Assembly: GCA_947095585.1 (NCBI GenBank)
Contig: OX352763.1
Location: 31,421,462-31,485,461, forward strand
Direction: 5' to 3'
From: Nephrocerus scutellatus
Taxonomy: Eukaryota; Arthropoda; Insecta; Diptera; Pipunculidae
DNA: 64,000 bases
The position numbers and the translations under genes were made by a program. Each line of letters opens with the position of its first letter. The stretch's first letter is position 1. Below are positions 43,295-55,715 of this stretch, in pieces. Below the pieces are notes generated by a model. It made no database searches. It had not been told where the DNA came from and saw only the letters and a program-made list of their open reading frames with translations.

Positions 43295-44400
43295 CACAGT
43301 GCATATATTAGAGTATCAGTTGATATTATTGCGTAGCGGACCTGTTCAATGTTTAAACTGCCAGGAGTTTGGGCATACCAAGAAATACTGCTCTACACCT
43401 AGAGTTTGCGTAATATGTACAACTGCAACAGCAACAAACAACAAGAAAACTAATCAAAACTTAAAAAAATGCAACAACTGCGTGGGAGTTCACAGTGTGA
43501 ACTACAAAGGCTACCCTGCTCTAAAAGAGAGATCAAAGACTCTACCGAAACAAGCGCGTAGAAGCTACCTTGCAGATTTAAATGCTCCAATTCATCAAAA
43601 TTCTGTTCAGCCTACAAATCAGCCACATATTTCGTCGAGTAATTTTACTGTAGCGTGCTACAATCGAGTAAACTGGAACAGGTCCTATGCAAACAACAAG
43701 CGGATCCATGACAAATATGCAAAACAAAACATGCAGGCAATGCTGAAAAACCAAACTATGCTATCCTTAAAAAGCCATGAATTTTATAAATATTTGTCAT
43801 TGGAATGCAAATGGTCTGATCCAGAGCAAACTCGAACGAAGTGATACCACATTGATATACAATGTTGGAATCCGAAACTCAACTGACTCAAAAAATGGCT
43901 TTAGAATTAAGGACTAGATCTTTTATGAAACAAAATACCCAACAGGCAGAGCACATGGAGGAACTGGTATTATAATAAGGCAGAAGACATCATTTAATGG
44001 AGGAATTCAGTAAGGAATACTTACAAGCAACTTCTATCAGTCTGGAAGAATTGGCAGAAAAAATTACTATTTCGGCTATATACTGTCCTCCGTGATACAA
44101 TGTAACAGAAGAGCAGTACATTCAATTCTTCTGGAGAAAAAAATCAACTGGGGATCAAGGCTAAACAGCCCAAATGGCAACAGGCTCTTGACCTTAGTAT
44201 CTAACTCAGGATTCGATACCATCTCTTTTGGTAATCCAACTTACTGGCCTACAGATCGACAGACCTGGTGGACTTCGGCATTATAAGAAACCTTAATCAA
44301 AACAACTTCATTGCAGAATCAAAGTCTAGAGCTCTCATGTGATCATTCCCCGGTTATAATTACGTAGAGAAAGACCTCTGAACCATTCCTCAGCCAATTT
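43295..44400 (+). mobile_element. Jockey-type LINE 5' half: ORF1 zinc knuckles and endonuclease
   Basis: The frame 43299-43844 (181 codons) is the C-terminal part of an ORF1 (gag-like, RNA-binding) protein. CLNCQEFGHTKKYC at residues 19-32 is a perfect CX2CX4HX4C knuckle. CVIC, at about 37-40, and CNNCVGVHSVNYKGYPA, at about 58-74, are the second and third knuckles; each lacks a final Cys. ORF2 then begins with ICHWNANGL in a shifted frame near 43792. An APE-endonuclease domain follows: THF lost, AHGGTGIIIRQKTSF near 43955-43995, KINWGSRLNSPNGNRLL near 44138-44190, and SCDHSPVII near 44337-44363 (SDH catalytic motif with Ser-Cys-Asp-His). RT is absent. An antisense LINE-B begins at 44441. Confidence 0.85.
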
Positions 44401-44440
44401 AACAAACAAATATACAAACTGGCTTAAATACAGAAAATAT

Positions 44441-45830
44441 ATCATCATCATCATCACCATATTTGGCTCTACATACAACTGGTGTTCGGTTCTGGCCTCC
44501 CGCAAAAAATCTCTTCACCGGTCCCGATTTCGAGCCGATGTTATCCAGTTTGGCATCGCTAAACTCTGAGCGTCCTGGTCTACGCCATCCTTCCAGCGTA
44601 TGCTTGGTCGGCCTCGCTGTCATTTTCCATAAATGCTACCGCAAAGGACTTTCCGAGCAGGATCATCTTAGCTCATGCGAGCTAGGTGTGCTCTCCACCG
44701 GAGCCTATCGAGCTTAATTCTCTTCACGATGTCGACATCAAGGTAACGCTAGTAGATCTCATCATTATAGAGTCTCTGGAATTGTCCTTCCTCACATACG
44801 GGGGCCAACAATTCTTCGTAAGACTTTTCTCTCGAATGCGGCTAAGAGGTCAGAATGCTTTTTGCTAAGCACCCAAGTCTCGGATCCATATGTAACTGTT
44901 GGTATGACCATTGTCTTATATACCAGCAGCTTGGATGTTATGGTGAAATTCCTGGATTTGAACAGTCTTGACAGGCTATAGTAGGCTTTGTTGGCTTTAA
45001 GCAACCGTGCGCGTATTTCTGGTTCCTTACTGTTATCGGCTGCTATAGTTAACCCGAGATAGTTAAAGGATTTCACTAAATTCAAATTCGCGCTCCACTA
45101 TCTGAATTGAGGGACCAATGTTGAATCTTCTACTCGCAGACGTGGCCACCATGTACTTTGTTTTGCTCTCATTTATGTGCAGCTCCAGATTTCGTGCCTC
45201 CTGCTCGATCTGGATGAAAGCTTCCTCTACAGCTCTTCGGTTTCTATCAACGATGTAAATATCATCTGCGTAAGCCAGTATCTGAATGGACTTATAGAGG
45301 ATTGTTCCTCTCGCCATTACGTGAGAGTCTCGGATCACTTTCTCCAATGCCAGGTTGAAGAGGACGCAGGCCAGTCCATCCCCTTGTTGGATCCTGTTAT
45401 AGATGTTGAATGGGCTTGATAGTGATCCGGATATTTTTACTTGGCTTATAACAGTGGTCATGGTCAACCTACATAGTCGTGTCAGTTTATTTGGGATGCC
45501 GAATTCTCTCATGGCTTTATAAAGTTCTACTCTGGCTATGCTATCTATCATAGGCGGCTTTAAAGTCTATATAAAAAGATGGTGTAGTGAGTTTTGAACC
45601 TCTAGACATTTTTCCATCACCTGCCTAAGGGTGTAAGTCTGATCAGTTGTTGATTTGCATGGGATGAAGCCATCACACTGGTATGGACCAATGGTAGCTT
45701 TAGCGTATGGGGCTATCCTGTCTTGAAGGTTAGTGGAGTAAATCGTATACGCGGTACTCAGCAACGTTATGCCACAATAATTGCTGCAGGTTGTAATATC
45801 TCCTTTCTTATGTATGGGGCACAGTCAGGA
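44441..45830 (-). mobile_element. LINE-B reverse transcriptase and 3' end (best copy)
   Basis: Minus strand. From 45830: PIHKKGDI then a frame with ITLLSTAYTIYSTNLQDRIA (45764 onward), YQCDGFIPCKSTTDQTYTLR (the usual EQ.GFR..RST.D) and FIDFKAAYD (first Asp). Frame 45551-45063 holds YKAMREFGIPNKL, IQQGDGLACVLFNLALEKVI and ILAYADDIYIV with the Asp pair at 45270-45258, then NESKTKYM. After a frameshift, 45085-44792 gives FNYLGLTIAADN, TVTYGSETWVLSKK and FERKVLRRIVG. The C-terminal segment (44623-44440) includes RPTKHTLEGWRRPG and DNIGSKSGPVKRFFAGGQ, ending in the GAGCCAAATAT(GGT/GAT)n tail at 44441. At least three frameshifts. Endonuclease missing. Confidence 0.9.
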
Positions 45831-46024
45831 GCTCCGATTCGTAGTTGGCTTTTTGCCTATTTACTAACATATCGTAGGTATAATTCATGGTATAATTAAG
45901 TATTTAAAAAATAATTAAAAAATTACATTAAAGAGGAATCGTTTAACTTTTTTGTAAAATTGTGCGCCTTTACCTTTTAGTTTCAAACAAAAACCTTGCA
46001 ACCTTTTTCTCAAACAACAGAGTG
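45831..46024. other. AT-rich spacer
   Basis: No feature recognised. Confidence 0.3.
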
Positions 46025-46305
46025 AATAATTTTTTTAAAACACCAAAAGTGTTTTTCACAGTCCCACCCTCTCACAAATGTCCGGCAAACGTCCGAGAGT
46101 AATAACTTGTCGCGGAAAGCTTCTCAATTCGCCTTTTGGATAATAGTATTCATATTCATAGACAGACCGTTGCGGTCCAAGGCCTATAGCTTCTTTTGGA
46201 TACGTCATTAAATTGTAGGTCTCTTCCAATTGTGTGCAAAAATATAACACGAATGGACGAACATCAATGGTCTGTCGCGCCAAATATTATTATTATTATA
46301 AATAA
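46025..46305 (+). mobile_element. SINE copy 5, rearranged
   Basis: Plus orientation, lacking the tRNA head. It follows the SINE body (TTTTTCACAGTCCCACC, GCAAACGTCCGAGAGTAATA, GGAAAGCTTCTCAATTCGCC) to about 46143. Then comes a segment in reversed orientation (GACCGTTGCGGTCCAAGGCC then TATAGCTTC, 46164-46192), then plus-sense body again (TTGTGTGCAAAAATATAACACG) to CGCGCCAAATATTATTATTATTATAA. The reversed segment is the same part that is missing from its normal place before the tail. Confidence 0.75.
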
Positions 46306-47365
46306 AAAATCTATCAAATCTCCTTACCTCACTTCTTTTTGAGCACTCTTCACAGTTTTGAAAAAAATTGCCTAAGCAAGTCCCTAAGCCACATTGCTAA
46401 TTGCCGCAAAGTCGACTTTCGCACTGCACTGCCACTGCCACTGCACTATGCACCATCACTCACGACTCTGCCACCCTACGTACTGTCTTTATGATTATGT
46501 TCCATGGCGATATTTCAAATGAGCTCACTGCAATGCACAACTAATGAGGATAATTACAAGCAGTGAGTGTACGTACCCATCGTATACACATTCGGGTTTT
46601 GTTTTTCCAAAGATAATCAGATCGTTTAGTGCAGGTTTGCGCATGCGAATGCGTTCAGTTACAGCAAAGTGCGGGCTAACGATGTGCAACGACTACGACT
46701 GCGGCTACTGTACGTACGTCCGTCCGTCAGTATCTAATAGTACTCGCATGGTATGCACGCAATAACAAGTACCGCTTTTCCAATACTGTATAGTATAGTT
46801 AACAAAATACATCTCTTGTATACCGGCGTAGAGCTGCAGGCTTTATTACTACGCTCGGTAAATTCGTGAGAAAATTGGTGCGCAGCATGCTGCGATGGCG
46901 TTTTCCGATAAGCAAATTAGATGTAGATTTTTTTTGTTTAAAATTAACAACAACAATAATATACGATAAAAAAAACTCACTGTAATTAATATGTGTTGCG
47001 AAAACTGGAAGCAACTTTTTAAGCCGCATGTTGCAACGATGCAGATTTGCCGGCGCTCGACTATGTGAAATAAAACCGGGTTCAATTTCAATTTTGTTAC
47101 AAACAAATTATTTTTCTTTTAAATTTAACGGGTCTCTTAGTAAAGGGTTGATTTCCGGACAACTCGATTCGACTTGAACTCTGTTTGGTGCTAAGTGGTG
47201 CAGAATAGTATTTGCGAGTGCATCAACAGAGCCTGCGTGGTTTGGTTTAATTGAGGTATGAGAATGGGTCGCAGATTTACATGATAGAGGATAAGAGCTG
47301 GATTCTTGAGATAGGATTGACTCACAATTAAAAGTGAAATGATAGGAGGAATACATGGTAGGAGG
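46306..47365. other. Apparently single-copy non-coding stretch
   Basis: Contains CACTGCACTGCCACTGCCACTGCAC near 46424 and GTACGTACGTCCGTCCGTCAG near 46710. No transposon or gene recognised. Confidence 0.35.
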
Positions 47366-47446
47366 TAGGAGCTACGGATTGTTTGGATAGGATCAACTCA
47401 CAGGGTTAGGAGCTACGGATTGTTTGGATAGGACCAACTCAAATTC
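47366..47446 (+). repeat. 41-bp direct repeat, two units
   Basis: TAGGAGCTACGGATTGTTTG followed by GATAGGATCAACTCACAGGGT at 47366 is repeated from 47407 with one change. A more diverged unit (GAGATAGGATTGACTCACAA) precedes it near 47309. Confidence 0.9.
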
Positions 47447-47559
47447 AAAAGAGAAAAGAGATGTTCCACCAAAGCCCTTACTGCAGGCGGCCTATACTAA
47501 AAACAACACGTTTTATTGACGTTTCAGCCTACAAATAAAAAAAAATTGCCCATAGGTAT
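47447..47559. other. Short gene-free stretch
   Basis: Nothing recognised. Confidence 0.3.
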
Positions 47560-48340
47560 TGATGTAGAGACTATCGGCACAACTTTTTTATATGTTGATA
47601 GGCAAGATTGTCTTCCTATCATGCAGTATATGTTTCTGTAGCGAATACCAAGTTTTCTTGACATAGGCTTTCCAGTGAAGTTTCGCATCCAAATTCATAC
47701 CAAAATACTCTGCACAATGTGCATACTCTATTAATATATACTGGAATATTCTCTACTTTTCTTTTTGTGAAGTAAACATGTACTGATTTTGTAGTTTAAG
47801 AGTTGAGTACACATTACTTTCCGCAGTCGAAACATCGTGAGTATACTGGAGATGTTCCAAGAACGCTTTCTTGGGATACACCACCTTTGATTTCTTAAAG
47901 CTCCGAATATGTTTCTTTCTATACTGTAGAAAAAAAAAAAAGAAAAAATGTTTTTTTCTTCAATCGCTTTTTCAACAATATTTGTTATTCAGTGTACCTG
48001 ATCAATGGTTGAATGTTTCACTCGACAGCCAAATTAGTGGTCTGGAATAATATGTCTCCCTTATATAGGAGTCTTTCAAAAAGTTTAGATATTATTGGCA
48101 GCAAAGATATTGACCTATAGGATAATTCTTCATGAGGTGATTTTCCCCGTTTGGCTATCATGTAAACTTCAGCTACTTTCCATAACTTTGGGATGTATTT
48201 TAATTTAAATGCAGCGTTGATTATGCATGCCTTTTTTAGAGCTGTTTGAGAAGCACTAACTTGGATATCCTTTCTTGCCTCATTGCCTGGCTCTAACCAT
48301 ATAATCAAGATGGTGCTTGAGGATATCTATGAACTTATGT
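47560..48340 (-). mobile_element. Jockey-type LINE RT fragment
   Basis: Minus frame 48308-48018 reads INAAFKLKYIPKLWKVAEVY then MIAKRGKSPHEELSYRSISL then LPIISKLFERL, the Jockey RT entry (xxFKLxYxPxxWKxAxVxMIxKPGKxPxxxxSYRPISLLPxxSKxxE). A VKHSTID remnant of FGFRxxHST is at about 48000. After a deletion, NLDAKLHWKAYVKK near 47690-47655 corresponds to the thumb motif (LDxxLxWxxH) also found in the copy at 50720. The RT catalytic motifs are deleted. Confidence 0.8.
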
Positions 48341-49605
48341 TCAACTCCTCTCCTGAGGTGGAGATCCGCCGCTTGGATGTTTGAACGCCTTATGAAGTAA
48401 CGCACTTGAGATGCGTAAAAAAACCAGGGATGTTACAGCGGCACGGAATATTTTCTTTTTCGATGTATGGGACATTATTTTAATATTGATACTTTTACCC
48501 CGAATTGCACATATCGTCTGCTTAGTGATATTGGTAATGTTTTGTTTAAATTTGAAAGAATGTTTGTTTGTTTCTTATAAAAATTTCCACCATTGTTCGT
48601 ATCAATACATTTTTTTAGAATGCTTCACTGATATGTGAAAGAAACCATAAGCATATTTCCGCCAAACGAATACTTTTTTGGGATTAAAGTTTAATTTATC
48701 ATCTACACATAGGAATACTTATTTGGAAACATATATTTATCACTGGTTGACTGAATGACGTGCTGTTAACCAACTTTCTAAATCATCTGGCACATTGTCT
48801 CTGTGTGCCAGTGCTTATGCTAAAGGCGCCTATATTTTGCTTTCTCTTCTTTTACTGAAGGTTCTCTTAATTCAGGCTGTTACTCGTATTACATAACTAT
48901 AGAAGAATTTTTGATTGGTTATGCCGATATTAGTGACGAAACTATACTTTCCTGGGTGGCCAAGGTGGTCGATGTCGGTATAGGGGGTTAGTTGGTGTGG
49001 GGACAGTGGTCAGTGGGATGGGGCAGCTGGGAAAATCCAGAGTACATATTCCCGCTAGTAATAGAAATATTAAAGGGAATTGTAAAGAGGATTTTTATTA
49101 TTTCGCTTGTTTGTGATGTCAAAAAGATTTTATTTCAGGTAAAGGTCTCATCGAAGCCATTAATTATGGAGCACAAGATAAGTCAAAAGACTTCCACTTA
49201 AACGAGTGAAAGTTCTGAAAGTCATGCATCGGGCGATATGGCTGCAATTTCGCGTTCGGTCTTTTTTTATGTCGCGTTTAAAGTCTGTGAGTTGATAACA
49301 AAGACCGTAGACCAAATAAAAAAGTGCACAGACGACAAATCATTCTCCAAGGCAACCTCTTTCAAATTTGAATTTTTTTATTTCGATACTACATAAGAAC
49401 ATTCTTTAAAATGTGTTAGAAAATGTTTGAAGGAATCTATAATAATTTGGTATACTAATTCCATTTGAAAAACAATTAATTTAATAAAAATAAGAAAATA
49501 AAAATAATTAACAACTAGATGAGTTGTCCAATTGTCAAACAATTGTCAATTTGCGGCTTGAAATTGTACTCCTTCATCAAAGAGAAAAACTATGGGTAGC
49601 AATTA
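48341..49605. other. Gene-free stretch
   Basis: AT-rich; a hydrophobic 75-codon frame at 48411-48638 and a 69-codon one at 48992-49201 are without family resemblance. Near 49525 a CCAATTGTCAAACAATTGTCAATT direct repeat. Confidence 0.3.
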
Positions 49606-49609
49606 TCCA

Positions 49610-51130
49610 AAATAAATAAAGGCGCTCATAAGAAATAACAGAAAACTTAGGCGTAAAAGGCAACAAACCCGGTCTCCATTCGATAAAGCGAGTCTAATAA
49701 ACAAGTTCTCAAATTTGAGAGATCCGGAATAAAACAATGGAAAAATATCTCTCAGAACTCACTGCTGATAAGAGCACTGAATATTCTCTTTGAAAACGTA
49801 CAAAATACCCTAAGCGACCAAGAAACCATATTCCGACCAAAAAACTACTGCTTTTGCGGTCCACCTAGCTAATACCTTTAAGCCTAATGATGCTGTCTGT
49901 GATGAGTTTCTAAGTTACAATGAAAGTTACTGTTCTATGATTACTCCGGTCACAATGTGTGAGCTAAAGTATGAGATAAGGTGCTTAAAAGATAAAAAAG
50001 CTCCAGGTTTTGACTTGATCACTGTGGAAGTCCTATAGCAACTATCAAAAAAAGATTAGTTAAAGTCCTACGGTTTATGAATAAAACAATTAGCCTTTAG
50101 TTTATACTAATGCTGATGTAATCATGATCTCTAAATCAGGTAAGGACTCTCACAAAGTATACCAATTGATTGATTTTTAAGCGTCTCAAACCAATCGTAG
50201 AATCAAGAAACCTTGTCCCAAGTCACAAGTTTGGATTTCGAAGCAAGCACTCCACAAGAGAACAAGTACACAGAATAAAAACTGAAATCGAAAGAGCATT
50301 AGAAGATGAAAAAGTGTGTTCTGCTATCTTCTCAGGCTTTCGATAAATTAAGCCATGAAGGACTACCTAGCTGCCAGAACAGTACTTTCACCTGTTTTTA
50401 TTCACCTGTACTTACAGTTACTCTAAGTTAGAGCAGATCAAAACCAGAGTTCCTCAAGGAAGTGTCCTAGGGCTCCTGTTGAACCCCCTCTAGGCTGCAA
50501 TCTTTTTCGACGACACGGTAATCTTAGCAGTGGGAGACACAACGCTACGCAAAAATTACAATCAGCTACAGATCAAATCCTTAGTTGGACCCGAAGATGG
50601 CGAATAAAACTTAATTCAAGCAAATCTGTACATAAAACTATATGGTAATTCCCTATATCAATATTAGGCACGATAATACCATATATGCTAATATAGCAAA
50701 GTACTTAGGTATGACCCTAGATGCAAAACTTCGTTGGAAAGAGCATATTAAAATCAATTAATTGAATTAGATATTAAACATAAATTATAACAAAATTATT
50801 TTATATAACCAGGTCCTTAAAGCCGTGTGAAACTATGGTGCTAAACTCTCGGGATATGCCAGCCAAACGAATATTTCAGCCATTAAACGATTTCAAAATA
50901 AAGCCCTTAGAAGTATTCTGATTGCTCCATAGAACATCAGAAACAGTGGTCTCCATCGGCACCTAAGGATTCCTACCGTTAATTAAAGAGATCAACTCTA
51001 GGGCAACATCACAAAATAAAAGACTCCAGGAACATGTTAAAGAGAAAGCAAAACAAACTTCTTAACGTATATGGCGTGAGACAACTGCAACGTACAAGAC
51101 CGTCAGACCTTACCAGGCAACCGAAAATTT
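49610..51130 (+). mobile_element. Jockey-type LINE RT, decayed
   Basis: Plus strand, several frames. HLANTFKPND (about 49860) then KDKKAPGFDLITVEVL (49988-50035; K(A/S)PGxDxI), SHKFGFRSKHSTREQVHRIK (50223-50282), and AFDKLSHEGLP near 50334-50365, the decayed D-K-A-FDxVxHxGL region. VPQGSVLG with LLLNPL lies near 50448-50490, and FFDDTVILAVGDTT near 50505-50545, where FFDD stands for the catalytic FADD. AKYLGMTLDAKLRWKEHIK near 50697-50752 and a QNKALRSILIAP segment near 50895-50930 are the thumb. The thumb text is shared with the minus-strand copy at 47560-48340. Many stops; no endonuclease seen. Confidence 0.85.
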
Positions 51131-53585
51131 CAGGACTAAGCACAAATATAAAAAAGTAGTAACAAAGCGACAACAACGACCGAAATGAGGCGCTCGGAGT
51201 GAATTTAACGTCCAAAGCTTTGGATGGATTAAATTTTTACATTAAAGGATGAACGGTTCCTCTGAGGATTTAGAGTAAGGTCGATTTGTATTGCAGATGC
51301 GTTGAGGTATCTGCCGTTAACGTACAAACCAGTACAAGCAATTATCCACCTTTTTCTAAAAGTCCTGGTAGTGGATTCTTGAGTTATTCTCTGAAGTTCC
51401 ATACATCTAGATGGAATTGCCTGAATGGTTGAAAAAACATGTTTTGAAGGTACCTTAATATTTTGGTTTTTCTGAGTAATTTCAGTTCCTTTTGAACCAA
51501 AGCAATAGTTCGAACAAAACGCCAACTGATTCGTTTGGTGAAAACGACATTAACTGGTGTCCTTTTTGCAGAAAAAAAGGAACTGTCACAGAAAATGTAT
51601 TTTAATTTTTTTTAAAAATATTTGTGCATGAATGGATTATGGATATAATGTACAGCAACTCAACAACAACTCAACTCGACCACAACAACTGGACTATGAT
51701 CGGAAGAAGGAAAAAAAAATCACAAGTCATTCATCCCCCGGCGGAACTTTGATGTTTACATCGGAGACTGACATCAATTCATCGCTTTTACCATCAGGCG
51801 GCATTACATAAAAAAAAAAGTTGCGCGATTGACTCCCATGGAACAGGTTGACTTCTGAATGGATGACCTGGCGGCGCTTTACTTTAGAGAGTGCTTCCAT
51901 TATTTGTAAGAGAGGAGGAGGAGGAGTTTTTTTGAAAGTCATCCATACTAATAGAACGTGTGTACGTCTGTCCTGTCCAATTTTTTGTTTTCCTGCCTGA
52001 ATCTATATACAGAGTTTTCCAGCTTGTATCTGTCGGATATGCCTTTTCAATGTTGAAGTTTTGCTTTTGTTACCGTTGCCGTTCTTGCCTTTTCTCCCTT
52101 TTTTTACGATATACCGAAAAAAATTATTGAAAATATGAAAATGAGATGATTAAGAAGCGCCATCGCCACCGTCGCATGGCCACACCACCTGCTGTGGTGT
52201 GCCGCAAGTTTCTTTGTTGTCTGCTTAGTAACTGCGAGGTCCATTTAACAATCCGGATCACGGTGATTTGTGTTAATCACAGAACTTTAGTTAATGACGA
52301 TGTAATATTTTATTTAATTTCTTAATTTCTTTTGTTATGCTGATTGTGCCGCCTGATTATGTGGCGGCCGCGGCAGAGCGAGTATCTATATACTTTATTC
52401 GACCTGCTATGGGGATCATTTGTGTATTTCTAGACGATCGACGATTTGTGAATTAATCAGAGCTGGACTGAGCGCGTTCAATGTGAATGTTTACACGTTT
52501 GGCGTTCTTATATAGGTAAGCCCCAACGGGTCACGCTAATTTATCATATTTCCCATTAGACTAAGACTAAAAAATGACCAAAGAAAGAGTAAAATCTCAC
52601 AAAAAGAGATTTACGAGTCTTGCTACTCACCATCATAGTTCCAAAGATAATCCATAGCGTGAACGCATTGCATGGACTTACTTTGAGCTCTTCCGACGGC
52701 CGCTCCGACTTATATTTAATGATTGATGATATATGAGTATGTGTATAACTTTAAAACGGTCTATAATTTTGACAGAACTAAAAAATAGTTATTGTATTGC
52801 TAACCACAGTGCATTAGGAGCCTTTAGGCGGTTGAGGCACTCTTTAAGCTTGAAGCTGAATCAATTTGCCTAACAACACAACTCTGTGCGGTTTTCCTAA
52901 CTATCGGGTCTAAAACATTAATTATTCATTTAGCCAATTTAAATATTAAATTGTTTAGTTATCGTTGTTAGTGTTTCAGTCTATACCATATATATGTAAT
53001 ATTGTTTCTGTTATTGTTGTTACATATGTGCCGCTTATGAGTTGCGAACCACAAGCAGACCGATGGTTCAAGTTACGAGTATTTTGGTTTTCTCTAAATG
53101 CAGTGTCTGAATTGCGACACTAATTGTTGTTGATGTTGTGGTTGTTATTCAAATCAAAGCTAATGAGTGCAGACGTTTGAAATTATTGTCATTATTCAAT
53201 AATACTTTTGTGTTTTCCTGTAATTACCAATAGTTTTCAAGCAAGCATTTATGAGAAAGTTAAAGGTTAGTCGCGTTTCAAGTCAAAATCATCAACCCCA
53301 AAACAACAGGCTTAGTATCAGGCTTGACCGTTACTGCAAAACGTGAAACCTATAGTGCGCTTCTTACCACCAAAAATTTGACAACATTTTCCGTCAATAA
53401 TATCTGGTACATTCCATATAAACAAGACCAACAATTTTCCCCTTTTTTTAAAGTTTTATATTTTCTTCAGATATTGTACCGAAGTTTAAAATTAGAATGC
53501 TTGTACAAAAATACCCCGGTTACAGTTTACAAATAGAACGCCAAACCAAAATCACGAGGGAGAAATTTTAACTGTACCCTGCAAA
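51131..53585. other. Non-coding stretch, single-copy-looking from about 51.9 kb
   Basis: An antisense 98-codon frame (51525-51229) has no recognisable motif. From about 51950 the sequence becomes more balanced, with a hairpin at 52178-52203, and GTTGTTG/TTATTGTTGTTAC runs near 53010 and 53125. Nothing assignable. Confidence 0.35.
52178..52203. repeat. Short hairpin GGC(C)ACACCAC-CTGCT-GTGGTGTGCC
   Basis: Stem of 10 base pairs with a one-base bulge and a 5-base loop. Not followed by a T run; significance unknown. Confidence 0.6.
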
Positions 53586-53589
53586 TCGA

Positions 53590-54345
53590 AAGAGCTACAA
53601 GAGTATTGTATAGTCAGCGAAGGAATGTACTAAATTAGAAGTTCAAGTCATAAGATCGTTAGAAAAGAATAAAAAAGAGTGTCGGAGACACAACACAGCC
53701 CTGAGGGACACCCGCATTTATGCGGTGAATATCAAACTTAAAACACTACATTACCACATTTTCATTAACGGTTTAAAGGTAGCATCTAGTCAATTCAAGC
53801 AGGGTTACATCGATTTCATAGGCACGCATTTTGGATAGAAGAGCTTGGGGCCAAACCCTGTCAAATGTCTTTGAAATATTAAGGGCTACAAGTTTGTTTT
53901 CACCAAACTTGTGAAAAGACTGGTTACACTCTTCGGTGGAATATGCCAGCAGATCCCCAGTGGAACGTTGCCCACGGAAACGGTCATTGAGTAGTTCTCG
54001 TGATGGAAGTTATATCATAAGCTGACTGTTAATCAGCAATTCCATGATCTTAGAAACAAGGTACGTTAGTGCTATTGGTCGGTACGAAGGGAGGCATTTT
54101 TTTTTTTGCATAAGCTGGACAAATGCTGTTTTTCAACTACTCGGAAAGATAAGTAGAAAAGCTTACTCAATAGTACTGTCAGCGATGAAGAACACCTCTT
54201 CAGAAGTAATGGGGGAATGGGTATCTGGTCCAGCGGATTTGTGTATGCTGCGGTCACTTTAAGCTCTAGCAACTTCACGAATACGAATGTAAATCTTTCC
54301 CATAGAGTGTCCGATACTCGGAAGTATATAGGTGAAAGCAACGCA
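53590..54345 (-). mobile_element. Jockey-type LINE RT, decayed
   Basis: Minus strand. TNPLDQIPIPPLLLKRCSSS followed by LTVLLSKLF (54245-54160) is a form of SAGPDGIPxxxLKxCSxxLxxxLSxLF. Then a disrupted SYRPIALTYLVSKIMELLIN near 54085-54030 and RSTGDLLAY near 53955-53935. NISKTFDRVWPQALLSKMRA near 53880-53825 carries the first catalytic Asp, and HRINAGVPQGCVVSPTLFFI near 53735-53675 follows. The FADD box near 53600 is lost. Same family as 39780-40205 and 60565-60885. Several stops. Confidence 0.85.
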
Positions 54346-55060
54346 TAATCTGAAAGCTTAAAGCAAGCTGCAAAATGTACAACAAGTTCATTTACCTTGT
54401 CCTTAGAGCTGACAGCTGGAATTTCGTTATGAATGCTCGGTGGAATTAACGACGAGGCAGTATTTTTAATTTTTTTTTTTTACGATTGACCTACAACTTC
54501 AATTGAATTTGAAATCAAAAATAGAGAACAGGCACATAACTATCTTAAAAGTGCTGCTTAATATGTATTATCAATTCTAGAAACTGCAGTCAATGAGCTT
54601 AGTAAAAATTCTGCGATCCTTTTGGCTACTTATGAGACTGACACTGCTGTGATGAATTATAGACGATTTTCGAATAGATCTCAGCCAAAATTGGTTAAAC
54701 CAGCTTAAAGACGGATGGGGATGTGTGAACCTTAATAACTCTGTTAATATTGTTACGAATTTATATAATATCCTAAATCTCTACAGCAGCACACATTCGT
54801 TATTTGGAATTTAACCACACAAGTTGAAAAGTACTCACAAGCAGAAAGAGAGCTACCGGCTAATAGAATACTAGTGAAGCATTAGTACCGAAGGTAAATA
54901 AGTAATCACCAGTGTAAAATTGTGAACTTTTGCTAGTTTTGCTATTTTTGCTATTTTTGCTAGTTAAAGTGTTTTTAATTTCTGGGCAGTTAATGCATGC
55001 TTAAGATCAGAATGAAGGTTCAACAATCGAAATGGCTTTTCGCTAGTTGGTCCGTTCTTA
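54346..55060. other. Gene-free stretch
   Basis: Probably includes upstream parts of the minus-strand LINE (54346-54480), then AT-rich sequence with a TTGCTAGTTTTGCTATTTTTGCTATTTTTGCTAG tandem near 54932. No gene. Confidence 0.3.
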
Positions 55061-55064
55061 AATG

Positions 55065-55715
55065 TGCACAACAAGCCCTAATCTAATAAGTATAGAAATA
55101 TTTCTTTATTCTATATACGCCAAATTTCAAATTTGCAAGCACCAATCACCGATGCAGAAACATCTGGCAAAACATTTTAACATAAAGATTGCAGTCATAC
55201 AATATACTCAAAAAAAATTGGAGCTAATAATTTTTAAGAAGCCGAAGCGTCACCAGGCACCAGGGGTCTCTGGACCTTTACCGACTACTGAAAGTTGATA
55301 AATAGAAGAAATATATCACAGTTGACAAAGCTTGGTTTGATTTAACAAATGCCGATGGCCAAAGAAGTGTGCAATATTTGAGTTGCGGGCAAACTAGGGC
55401 GGAATTAGTTTCCTTTACAAAACCATCTCATCCTATTTTTAGGAATATCTAATTTTGGTACAACAGTACCCATTTTCATTGAGTCAGGTAGTAAAATAAA
55501 TGCAGATTACTACATAAGCAGATGTTAAAACCAATTACCAAAGATTCGAAACAAATGGTAACAAATGGTAACTGGATATTCCAACAATACTTGGCTCCAT
55601 CGCATACGACAAAGAGAACACTGGCATTTCTTAAACAAAACAAACTATCACCTGGGTTAATTCTAATTTATGGACTACTTCATCACCTGACAGTACCATG
55701 TGATTACGGTTTTCG
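55065..55715 (+). mobile_element. Tc1/mariner-type transposase remnant (third family)
   Basis: A helix-turn-helix-like start LAKHFNIKIAVIQYTQKKLE then KPKRHQAPGVS (55170-55270), then in another frame VDKAWFDLTNADGQRSVQYL near 55322-55380 (DExxF, with the first catalytic Asp preserved in VDKAWF) and a KPSHP segment. After a gap FGTTVPIFIESGSKINADYY-like text near 55452-55515, then LKPITKDSKQM (55525) and NWIFQQYLAPSHTTKRTLAF near 55576-55635, the QQDxAPxH motif with the second Asp changed to Tyr. PCDYGFR near 55698 is the third catalytic region (PCDYFLW). Wording differs from the DD41D copies and from the 23.9-kb copy. Dead. Confidence 0.75.
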
